A stretch of DNA of 64,000 bases from NCBI GenBank assembly GCA_020746105.1, contig CM036619.1, forward strand, positions 4,742,561-4,806,560, in the 5' to 3' direction. The notes beneath the pieces were generated by a model, which had not been told where the DNA came from, ran no database searches, and was given only the letters and a program-made list of their open reading frames with translations. The stretch comes from Trogon surrucura (taxonomy: Eukaryota > Chordata > Aves > Trogoniformes > Trogonidae). Below are positions 49,962-60,300 of the stretch, in pieces; position 1 is the first letter of the stretch; every line of letters begins with the position of its first letter. Both the position numbers and the translations under genes were made by a program.

Positions 49962-50345
49962 ATGGAATCGTGGAATGTTCGGGGTTGGATGGGACCTCTA
50001 GAGATCACCTAGTCCAACCCAGCCCCCCTGCCAGAGCAGGATCACCTACAGTAGGTCACGCAGGAACGCGTCCAGATGGGTTTTGAATGTCTCCAGAGAA
50101 GGAGACTCCACACCCTCTCTGGGCAGCCTGTGCCAGGGCTCTGTCACCCTCACAATAAAGAAGTTTCTCCTCATGTTGAGCTGGAACTTCCTATGTTCTA
50201 ACTTAAACTCATTATTTCTTGTTCTGTTGCTGGGCACCACTGAGAAGAGATTGTCCTCTTCCTCTTGTGACACTCCCCTCCTCAGGTATTTCTGTACATT
50301 AATAAGATCCCCAATAAATTTTCTCTCTCTCTCCATGCCGAGGCG
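49962..50345 (-). mobile_element. CR1 LINE 3' fragment, antisense
   Basis: ATGGAATCGTGGAATGTTCG is the 3' tail. In reverse the frame codes [39 protein letters not shown] and [20 protein letters not shown]. It belongs to the same general subfamily as 13801-14347 and 38519-39053, so it could pair with them in the transcript. Confidence 0.93.
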
Positions 50346-52090
50346 CCGTGCTGCCCCAGTGCGGAGCCACCACGTCTGGAGCACTTAGCAAAAGCGACTT
50401 AAAAGTCCTAAGACAGCCGGCATCCGCAGCAGCTGGACGTGGAATCTGCCCTCGTTTCAGTTCGTTTTGGTGACACGTGTGTTTGTTAAATGATTTTGGC
50501 CAGGATGTGCTTGCCTGGTGTGTAACAGCCGCCAGGTTCTCATGGGCTTTGGTTCACACAGGTCCTGTAGTTCACGCTTTCTCCAAATTCCTCCTTCGTT
50601 CGCTCCTGGACGTTTAATCTCTTAAAACATTGGTACAACTGAAATAAATTTTCTCAGGTTGGCAACTTGGCGTTGCTAAATCTGGGTTGGCTTTGGGGTG
50701 TGTTATCTTCTCATGTTGATTTTCTAGTTTATTTCTAAAATCCCTCACTCTGCGAAGAAAAAAAAACAAACTGTGATTGAGACATGGGGTTAGTAAGTGG
50801 TTGGGCAATATTCCCCATGGGGGAAAAAAAGTGTCGAGGGGAATTTGTTGGTACGAGACCATTCTTACGCTTCATATTGATATAGTGAAATAGTTGGTGT
50901 CAATTTAGACTAAAATACATACTAATAACATAATTTTTAAAATTGTTTTAATGTGGCTGGCTTTGTATTTTGAGGGCCTTGATAAATGTTTTTTACTACA
51001 CATAATATACTTAAAAATACATCTGTATCTGGAAGAGTGGGGAGAGAGCAGTGACTCAGGAGGGGGTCAGAGAAGAGGCAGCAAGAGGCATAAATACGTT
51101 CTTGGCTGCAGTCAGAGCTGGTATTACCAGGAGGAGTAAATATAGCTGAAAGGTGTCTGTGGCAGAACAAAAGATGACAGCTTTTTTCTTCTGCTTTTGA
51201 ACATCAGTGTTAACTGAAAGGAAGAGAACAAGAAAAATAAACTTGGTGGGAAACAAACAGGGACTTTCCAATGTGATTTATGGATACAGCTCAAGTTATG
51301 GGCTGTTTCTGAAGACAAAAGGGATTATAATAGCAAAAAATACCCTTTCTCCTCTCTTTCGGTGTTTGCTCCTAATTTGAAATCTCCGATTTAATGTTTT
51401 TTTTTCAAAGTTTCGCCCTCGAATCCGCATCATTAAACATGAAACAAGGTGTTAATGTCAGGTAAATGAAAGCAAGCTTGTTGCTTGCTGCTTCTTCCCT
51501 GTGGCGTGTCTGTGTTCTGGACAGACCACTTTGACCACTTTGTTTTTCCCACTCTTCCATCCTCTCTGATTTTCGGGGAAGGGTCCTGTTGCCATAACCA
51601 GGCGCTCTACCCGTGTGACCATGCCACGTGGGCATCATCGTGTAGTTTAATACACTATGAATGCTTTCTTGGAAGAAATACGTCTTTTTAAGGAGGATTT
51701 TAGCGAGTCGTGCACTTCGTGTCCTCCAGCAAGCAGGGAGACCAGATCTTATGACAAAAAATATATGTATGTTATATCAGAAGACGACGTATTCAGAATC
51801 AAAGGATGACATGCTAAAAGTCAGCAATGTGCTGACTCGACACAACCTCCAAAAAATACAACCTTTGCCATGGAGAACTTCATTATAGTTGTACTTAGCG
51901 TCCTTACTTTCTGCGAGGTTGAGATAGTCAAGTGAATATTTGCAAGGTGAGCCGCAGCGAGATTTAATACAAGCCGTGGAAATGGATCGAGCTCGAAATC
52001 CGAGGGATGTTTACTGCCTCGTGTGAGGTGTCGTGGGGACCATCTGAAGGAATTCAGAGCATGAAATAAATTCTTAATTTAGTCTTAATC

Positions 52091-52414
52091 GCAGAATCAT
52101 AGAGCTAGGAAGGGACCAGTGGGAGACAGTTGGGTCCAAGCCCCCCGCTCAGAGCAGGGGCAGCCGCAGCGGGTTGGTCAGGGCTCTGTCCCGTCGCTGT
52201 TTGAATGCGCCAGGGATGGAGACTCCGCAATCTCTCTGGGCAGCCTGTTGCTCCACTAAACACTGTCCTTTCTCGTGCACTTACATGGGAATTGCTGATT
52301 GTCCCTTGGTGCCTGTTGTCTCATGTCTTCACGGGAAACGCTGTGGCTCCGTCTTCACTGGTGTTTGTGGGTATTGGTAAGACCCCCATGAACCTTCTCC
52401 ATCCTAGAACTCTC
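52091..52414 (-). mobile_element. CR1 LINE 3' fragment, antisense, diverged subfamily
   Basis: GCAGAATCATAGAGCTAGG, GGAAGGGACCAGTGGGAGAC, CAGAGCAGGGGCAGC and CTCTCTGGGCAGCCTGTTG identify a CR1 of a more distant subfamily. It is about 320 bp, lacks an intact frame and is probably old. Confidence 0.85.
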
Positions 52415-53648
52415 AATTTTTACTGTATTTTGCATAGATTCTTTTATTTTTTAAAACAGATTTTATAGATTCTGTCAGATTTTTCTAGATTTGAATTGAG
52501 ATGGGCCAAGTTATTTTGCAGAAGCGGGACCTGGAAGGGACTTTATGTTGTAGATGTCGGTGCCTTCGAACCTGAGATGGGGATCAGAGTGTGGAGATGG
52601 AGCAACATTATTAAATGTCAAGATACCTACAGAGGACAGCATGAAGTCACAGTGTGAACACATTAATGCTGTGTTGTTGGGCATCTGCCAATGCTGATAC
52701 GAAGAACTATTTTGTTTATTTTTTTATTTTTTTAATACATTGCCAAGCTGCTAATGTTGAAGACATTATTGGCGTTGCAATGATTTCCCTTGTGGGGCTC
52801 CTTTAACTTTTCTATTAGTTTATTAATCAGCTTTTAGTTAATTGGTTGAAATGGTTTTTTTTATGATTTTTGACTGCCTCATTAGTGGAAATGATTTGAT
52901 TTTGAAGTACCTGGAGGGAGCTGGTAGTGAATTGTGACTTTGAGCTTTGATTGGGCTCCTGGAAGTCGTAACACTGACTGTTGTGCTGTGGTTAAGCGAA
53001 TGTGTGGAGTGTGCAGTGCTCAGAGATGTGTCAGCAGGAGTCACCTCGAGAAGGATTCGCTTCCTCACCTCATTTTGTGTTCCTTGAGAAAATAAAACAA
53101 GTTATATTGCGCTTCCGTAATGTAACTGGTACCTAGGTGAAAAAGGCAGGCAGGAGAAGGTAAATGGTGCTTGCTTGCCCTTGATTTGAGAAGCTGTGGA
53201 GCACTGTGGTGTTGGTTTGGTTTTGTTTGGTGGTTCTTTGGCTTTTCTGGTAAAGCTTTCTCTTCTGCTCTCATTTTACTGAGATTAATTAACACGCTTT
53301 CCTAAAGCTCAGGTACTCCACCACAGCAGAGCAAATCATCACCTCATAGTCTGGTAACAACTACAGTTGCTTAGTGGACCAACTAAATATCTACCAGACT
53401 GGGACGGGTTCTCTTCACTCTTCCCCCAGGCTTGGAATAAGTTTTTTACAGTCCCGAGAAATACGAACGTCGGGAGAACCGTGGCCTTTACTCTCGGCAG
53501 CTCCAGGGGATCCTGGCACGCAGCTTCGCGTACAAACAAGTGTGACCACACTCAATTTTAGACCGTTCATGTGGATGCGCCCCAGCTCTTTTTTCACCAC
53601 AATACCCAATCCCATACAGCAGAGTTAAGTCTCCGTAGGCAGTGTAGA

Positions 53649-53880
53649 ATTGCACCAAGGCTTGGGTTGGGAGGAGGGACCTTTAAAGGTCATCTGGTCA
53701 AACCTCCCTGCCACGGCAGGAACACCTTTGGCTACACCAGGTTCCTCAGGTTGCCCTGTCCAGCCTTTGCGTCCACAAATGCAGCCTGTTCCAGTGTCTC
53801 GCCACCCTCACGGTATGGAATTTCGTATTTAAATCTTAATCTACCTTCTGTTTGCTTGACCCGGAGCTCGTTTCTGCTCC
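53649..53880 (-). mobile_element. CR1 LINE 3' fragment, antisense, old
   Basis: GGCTTGGGTTGGGAGGAGGG, CCCTGCCACGGCAGGAACAC, CAGCCTGTTCCAGTGTCTCG and CCACCCTCACGGTATGGAAT form a diverged antisense CR1 3' end. The right boundary is approximate. Confidence 0.85.
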
Positions 53881-54120
53881 GTCGTATTATGCTGCTTCTC
53901 TGTGTAATACCAAGAGGTCTAAAGCTGCTCATTGAAACGGAGCTCTGCAGTGGCAGGATTGCAGTCTGGTTTGAATTTAGAAGAGCCCAGGTAAACATCC
54001 CAGTCTTGTAATTTTAGCAGATTCTGGTTGTTTAACTGCTGTTAAATGGGCAGCTGTAATTTAGAAAATTTTGGCCCGAGGCAGAGTTCTACAACCACCT
54101 TTAGGAACTCCAACCCAGGG

Positions 54121-54204
54121 GCTGGTTTTAATGGGGATGTTAATAGGTCCATCACCGGAGAAGCTGGTTTTAATGGTGATGTTAATAGGTCCATCGCCGG
54201 AGAG
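54121..54204 (+). repeat. tandem duplication, 2 x 42 bp
   Basis: The units 54121-54162 and 54163-54204 are identical except at three places. In the frame starting at 54121 each unit reads AGFNGDVNRSI(T/A)GE. The differences are GGG/GGT (both Gly), ACC/GCC (Thr/Ala) and GAA/GAG (both Glu). The frame is open from about 54046 to 54264. It lies in PTK2 intron 1 and matches no protein I know, so a non-coding minisatellite is the default reading. Confidence 0.8.
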
Positions 54205-56150
54205 ATGGCCTGTGTTTTGATACCCCTGAGCTATCGAATTTATTGCTCTTTTGGTACCTCATAAAGTAAGCATTGGGGTTTTTAAAAGAACTTGTAAGGA
54301 ACCCAATGGTGATGAATTTCTGAAGGAAAACTGCTTTTCTGATTTCCTGTAGGAATTCGCTTTACCTTAAAACACCTCTGACCTGTAAAACCTTGTGGAA
54401 ACTGACGGTAGCACAGTCAGTCCAATGTTTGATTCCACGTTTTCCCTCACTGTGATGAACAGGAAAAAAAATTGCAGTAGTGTTTTATCTGTCCGTTGAA
54501 AGTACATTGCTGGAGAGTACATCTGTGTGTGGAAAGTGATTTCTTTCAGTGCTTTTCTGTTTGCTGCTCCCAAGGGATGTAGCTTGTCCGTATCAAGTCT
54601 GTGGTCACACAGCTTTTAGATGCTTGTTTCTGTGTTACCCTGTAGCTTTTCTTCCTCTTGTTCTGCCAAGTAAAACCTGATGAACATCTACGTCAAGTGG
54701 ATGGAATACAGCAAGTTAATATTAAAGAAGACGTTCCGTTAGTTCCCCTTCAAAATTACTTGTATCTCTTTGGTTTGCAGAAAGATTTCCTGCTATTTCT
54801 GTACGTAAGCTTGAAATAAAGCTTACTGGGCTTACTGGTGGCTTTGGGGTAGGGTCGGCTGCTCTGAAGGAGGCAGAACATGCTGCAGAAGTGGCTCATG
54901 CCTGAGCCTGAAAGCTGCCGGCGTTTCGATCCTAGCAGTTGCGCTGGTGAAGGGCTTCGTCTGCCCGAATTTGTCCCGATGAATCTTCCCACCTTGCAGA
55001 CGTTTGGAGTTTCACAACGGCTGGTTCAGCTTTACGAAGAGGATCCCTGCAGTTGGAAGCGTGTAGGGTCCTGTCGTCTCGCCATTAGTGTGCCGCGGGA
55101 GAGTTTTAAACCTGCCTCAGCTTTCAAGTCAAGGTTTACACAAAAACAGCTCCCGAGCTCCTTCGGGGAGGAGAAGTCAAGGGCAGCGTTGCCGAAAGGT
55201 TCCCGTGGGCATAGGGTTGACTTCACACATCCCTACTGATTGCCAGAAAAGAGAACCCATAAAGCAAGGTCCAAAAGCTGCAATGGTTTCTGGAGTTTTC
55301 AGATCCCAGTTTTCTCTGTCTGCGACTCAGCTGGTGCTTGCCGGGTGGTGGATGTCCCCCAAGGGGCAGGTGCTGGGGGAATGCTGGGGAGAAGTGTCTC
55401 CCTGGCTTGTGCTTGCCCGGAGGGCAGCAAGGTAGAGGCCTTTTCTCTGACCCAGTACTGTCAGTTTGAAGTTCTTACAGTTCTGTTGGGTGAATGCGAT
55501 TCGACCCTTTAAGAGGTCACGCAGATGGGCTGTTCGTTTCCTCTTTATCTTGTGTGTCCGGGTTGGGTGGGTGCTTAAGATCTTTGTGTTAGACTTCAAG
55601 TCCTGCTTTTAACCTCTAGCAAGTGTTGTTATGTACAGTCTGGAGATCTGAAGCCTTGATACTGGCCCTGCCAGATTCCTGCAGGCTGAGCTCATGGTGC
55701 GGTTTGACAGTGCTGGGGAACTGGGGTAACAGCAGCTGCTGCTGGAGGGGAGACACCTCTCCTGCTGCCCCTCACCGCCGGCCGCTCCTCATCCTCTGTG
55801 CTTGACGTCGGTGGCAACCTCGGGCAGCCCTGGTATATAAAACTAAGCCAACCTTGAAAACCAAATCACTTTTTCTTTTTCCGCACTGGTAGTTTCCTGA
55901 ATCAGTTGTCGGGGAGGTCAGCGGAGCGCGGTGGGCGGGAGGCTGGTGGCTGGAGAACACCCAGGAGTTAGGGTGAAGTAAACTGAGGCTCAGGCATTCG
56001 GTAGCAGCGCTGAAGCAGTTTCACTCCCCTCCAGCCCCGTCTCGCAGGCCAGCTTTACTACCAGGGTACTATGCCAAAAAGATCCGGGTTTATTTTATTT
56101 TTAACATCTCCAGATTTCCAGAGCTGCCGCCCCACTGGCTGCTCGCTGTG

Positions 56151-56170
56151 AGGAGGAGGAGGAGGAGGAG
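56151..56170 (+). repeat. (AGG)n trinucleotide run
   Basis: Six to seven AGG units inside a G+C-rich patch at about 56110-56370. The run ends in GAG|GTACAG, which resembles a splice donor. Confidence 0.85.
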
Positions 56171-57030
56171 GTACAGAAAGCTCCGTGCACTTGTCCCCAA
56201 GCCCTGGAGCAAAGCCCTGCGGCTCTTTGCTCTTTCCAGCCAGCAGACTGGAACGATGCTTGAGACTGCGAGGCGAGGGAGGAGCGGTTGTTTGCTCTCT
56301 CTCTTGCGCTGCATTGATTTCTCAGACACCATCTGCTTGTGGTTGACTAACTTGCAGCCGTAGCCAAGAGGCAGTTTTTATTATTTTTTTTTCCCTTTGA
56401 GATGCAGACTCATGCCTGGTCTGTGCCTTTTTACCACCAGACTTGGAAATCGCTTGAACTAGTCCGTGATAAACCTTAGTCTCTTTTTCAGTAGCTGGTG
56501 GGAGGAGGAGCAGTGGTGTTCTTAATGGTTCCTGAGCAGATAATGAATTTAGCTCTGGATGGTTTTGAGCCTTAAACGGGAGAGCCTGGTGTTGGCGTGC
56601 GGCTTCTCAACGGAGTCTCCGGTGACTGGGCTGTCGGGGTTTCCTTATGCTGGTCTTCAGAGACTTGTTGCAAAACCAAACCTGGCAGATTTTAGGGGTG
56701 GGAACTCCTCTTAAAACTGGAAGGCTCGGTTTGGCCTTGAAGGCTTTGGCAGAGGAGGTCGGGGTTAAGTCATTGAGAAACTAGAGGAAGAAATCTTGCT
56801 CAAGATACCACTTTTATTAACGACTGTGGCCTTCAAATTCAGATCACTTGCTCCAAGGGACCGCAGGTTCCTCTGGTACTCACCTGGATTGTTTATTTTG
56901 TGTTTGCAGATGTATAATGATTTTAGGAGAGGACTCCAAGTAAGGCAGCTAAACGTCCTTTAAAAATTAGTCGTCATGGGTTTCCAGTCAACGTTCTGTA
57001 TGAATGGGTGTAAAATTCAGGTATAACTAA

Positions 57031-57063
57031 AACTAATAGATTTTTTTTCTTCCTCTTTCCTAG
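57031..57063 (+). promoter_or_regulatory. splice acceptor of the FAK coding exon
   Basis: A branch-point-like ACTAAT (57032-57037) is followed by a pyrimidine tract (TTTTTTTTCTTCCTCTTTCC) and TAG at 57061-57063. The spacing of about 28 nt from branch A to exon is normal. Confidence 0.85.
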
Positions 57064-57290
57064 AATATGACAGATACCTAGCATCTAGCAAAACCATGGC
57101 AGCAGCTTACCTGGATCCGAACTTGAACCATACACCAAGTTCAAGTGCGAAGACGCACCTCAGTACTGGGATGGAGCGCTCCCCAGGGGCCATGGAACGA
57201 GTCCTAAAGGTTTTTCACTACTTTGAAATTAGCAGCGAACCGACGACGTGGGCCAGCAATATCCGACACGGAGATGCTACTGATGTCCGA
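57064..57290 (+). other. PTK2 exon with the canonical start (exon 2)
   Basis: A 227-bp exon with a strong acceptor before it and a consensus donor (CCGA|GTAAGT) after it. Bases 57064-57095 precede the usual start codon but are open in the same frame (YDRYLASSKT after the split codon). The 5' part is therefore normally leader but could be coding in a longer isoform. Confidence 0.93.
57096..57290 (+). CDS. PTK2: focal adhesion kinase 1 (FAK), N-terminal coding exon, residues 1-65
   Basis: FAK is a cytoplasmic tyrosine kinase that is recruited to integrin adhesions, autophosphorylates, binds Src and controls migration and survival. This exon starts MAAAYLDPNLNHTPSSSAKT and ends RHGDATDVR, matching the FAK N-terminus as I know it. 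It contains the flexible first ~33 residues, including Tyr5, and the beginning of the FERM F1 lobe (VLKVFHYFE). The start is ACCATGG with A at -3 and G at +4, a strong context. The exon ends after codon 65 in phase 0 at donor GTAAGT (57291). Residue 55 is Asn (AAT) where FAK proteins I remember have Ile, and residue 23 is Ser rather than Gly. The remaining exons are outside the window. Confidence 0.96.
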
Positions 57291-57356
57291 GTAAGTCTGG
57301 TTTTTAACGTTGTCACACCAGCTGTCTTAAGTGTTGACTTTGTGCTAAAAAAAAAA

Positions 57357-57398
57357 AAATCATAGAATGCTCTGAGTTGGAAGGGACATAAAGTCTGG
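57357..57398 (-). mobile_element. CR1 3'-terminal relic, antisense
   Basis: AATCATAGAATGCTCTGAG and TTGGAAGGGACATAAAG match the last 40 bp of CR1 in reverse. It follows a run of A and begins only 67 nt after the splice donor of the FAK exon. Confidence 0.75.
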
Positions 57399-60300
57399 AA
57401 GCAAACACAGAAGTTTCGCCATTTATTTTAAAAGAATCTTTGCCTGTTGTGTATTTTGAGTAACTTCAGAAAAAGCTTTTAAGTAGCACTGCCTTGCCTT
57501 GAGAAGAAAAAACCTGATGGATGATTGTGTGTTAACTTAGAGAAATGAGAACTCTTCCTATTTTTGCAGAATGGAGAGTTGGAATTTAGAGCAATGGTTT
57601 CCAGTCTAGGTACCACTACTGGTGTGTGACTTTACTTGTTTAAATGTTAGATATGTATATTTACAAGTTTAAAATGTACACATGCAATGTATACATGACT
57701 TGTATAAAAAAAATAGTCTTGTTTGGAAACTCCTTTCCCCAAAATGTGGGGAAATGGAGCTGAAGAGTCCTTCCTCCCCCCAGTAAGTGCCTTTATTCCC
57801 ATCCCTGTGCCTGGTAGTCACCTGCTGCTTGTGTTTTTACAGTCTTATCCTTCGGTGAAAAAAAATGAGAGTTGGGATTTTTGAAAGAATAATTGAAGTC
57901 TGTGTAATCTTAGAGGCACGTGGAAATGTTACGTGTGCGTGAAAACCTGCTTATTCTGAAGCGTGCAGTGTATTACGCCGAGCCCTTCGCTTACCATTTT
58001 GTACACTTACTCTTCCAATTTTCAAGTGTTGCGATACATAAACTGAAGTAAAGCTGAACTTAACGTGTCAAATGCTTTGAAAACTCCTTAACTTGCTTGT
58101 TTGTTAATTCTCCTCCAAGAGCAGACCCTCGCGTGGTGGTGGGTGGTGGGTGTTATGTGGGGTTGTTTTCTCCTGTGAGGTTCTTGCTGTAGGAGCGAGT
58201 TCCCATCTGCTCATTCCTGCCAACGTTTGTTTTCTCGACACATTCTCTGCCCGATCCTTCAAACCCCACTACGAAGACACGGTTCCAATCTGCTGAAGGG
58301 CGAGGGTTGTCAAGAGCTAAGGAGACCTGTTGTCACCTTCTGCCCACTATTACGGTTCCTTTGTGCGAGAGAAAACCAACTAGAAAAAAAGAGTTTTGAA
58401 TATTTTCATTTCCTATTGTTTATTTTACAGCCTCTTGAAGTGAGGTGGGTCTCGCAATCGATCCGTAGACCTGTGAAATTCAAGGATTTTTATTGATGAT
58501 CGTCAGATCTTACTTTGTATGAAATAAGTTTCTTTTGTGTGCCACTTGAAACGTCTTTGCTGCCTGGCTTAGGTGTAGTGATTTGATATACTGGATCTGA
58601 TTGATTTGTTCCATCAAGTGTTATGACTTGGTAGGAAGGAAGAAAAACTGTGTCTCGGTGTGTTTTTAACCTTGGAAGCCTCTACAGTGGACGAATGTCT
58701 GAGGTTCTTATGTGGTTCTTGAAATCGAGGTTGTCTTTCCAGAGAAGTCTGTAGGAATTTGAAAAGCAAAAGCAGAGGTTACATCTCTGGTTTCTCCAGC
58801 TCAGAAATACCTGTGGTTATGGGCTTTAAGGATCCAAAACTTACACTCTGTAAGAAATTCAGTGCAGAGTTCAATTTGCAGAGTTAAATATCCTTGTTTT
58901 AACCAAAACTATGTAATATTTTTTGTAAAAGCAGGATAAAAGTAACAAGACAAGGAGCAGTTGCTCAAGGATTGCCTTAATTTTTTTATATGCATATTTA
59001 ATTGGATGGTTGTTTCTAAAAGTCGTGAGATTTTTGTATTGTTACCCTCTCCTGATAGAGAAGGCGACGATGCTTTGGTGTTACACTTGTTTCAAGAACA
59101 TTATTTTATTTTGTTCAGCTGGCTAGTGACTCTTGAATGTGCAGGTCCTCCGGAGTGGAGATCTAGCGCTGATGTATTTCCATGTCCTGCCGTTTATTTT
59201 AGAAAACAGTAAACCGTTTTTGGAGTACAAGCCTACATTCCTTTGGAATGACCAAGCAGGATAATTTAAGATTGAAATAGCCTGTAAGGTTTTTAGACCT
59301 TAATTTTAACCCCCCCTCTTTTCGTGGAGGAGACAATGCGCAGTGGAACTTCCATTTCTTCTGAATTACAAACTGAGGAGGAGACCGGGGCTGGGTTTGG
59401 CCTTTGGCTTCTTTCCCAGGGGCTTTGTAAGAATATTCAGAAGTTGAATGACTTTGAGACAGCTTTACAAGGAAAAGGAAAAAAAAAGGGTTTTTTCGGG
59501 ACTACTCGGTAGTTATCACAGCTTCTGGGACGATGGCTGAGGAACCTTTCCGGTGTGCAAAGGAAGTCAGGCTTGGGCTGGAATCTCCAGCTAAAGGTTT
59601 TTGTGCTGGTAGGGCAGAGGATTTTGTGGAATGTCCTAATACCAAGGGAAAGCAAAGGTGGAATTTTTCTTTCCTGATCGATGATTTCAAACGCCGTCTG
59701 TTTCTGACAGAGTCGAATTTGCCTTTGTCAATGGAGAGGGAGTGTTTGACAGCCAAAGGAGTGAGGAAAGGCCCTTCAAAAAAAAAAAAAGTGTATATAT
59801 GTATGGGTTATGACTTTGTACGGGTAGCGTGCATTATACTCAAATCCTTGATCATGAGGGGAAATGCCTTTTGTGAAAAATCTCATGTTCAACTCAGATG
59901 AAGAGAACTTTGCTTTCTGCAAGAGTCTCTCTCTATACGTAGGCTTTGCTTTGAGGAGAACTTCTGACTGCAGAGCTCTGCTCATTCTGGGTGGATTTAG
60001 TCCCTCCAAGACAGCTGTTTCCTCCGAGGGATGAGTCTGTATTCTGCAACGGATTCCAGGGCAGCCTTACAATTCTTGGAAATGCTTTCTTGGATTTCAA
60101 AGAACTGGCATGCTCGCTTTACCCTCTTTTTTTTTTTTTTGCCTTGGTGTTACACTAAAGACACGCTCCATTCCCAGAAGGAGACAAGAAAAAAAGGCTT
60201 TTATGAGTGTGCAAACAGTGCTCTCCTACTGTGCATTTATACACAGCCAAGCCTTTGCCAGAGAAAGAAAGGTTGTTTATCTTCCCTGTTTGTCTTGGTT

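Larger units (their letters stand above)
28847..57063 (+). other. PTK2 intron 1 (28.2 kb)
   Basis: It runs from donor GTACGC at 28847 to the acceptor TTCCTCTTTCCTAG at 57050-57063. It contains CR1 copies in both orientations, simple repeats, a 26-bp hairpin and a 42-bp tandem duplication, each listed separately. Other stretches (28847-36330, 39392-42623, 45286-47920, 50346-52090, 53881-57063) show no recognised gene. Alternative PTK2 leader exons may hide in it. Confidence 0.75.

Noticed and set aside
59533..59901. Open frame of 122 codons with ATG in strong context (A at -3, G at +4) in PTK2 intron 2
   Set aside because: No family resemblance and no promoter or poly(A) context. A strong start context alone occurs often by chance.
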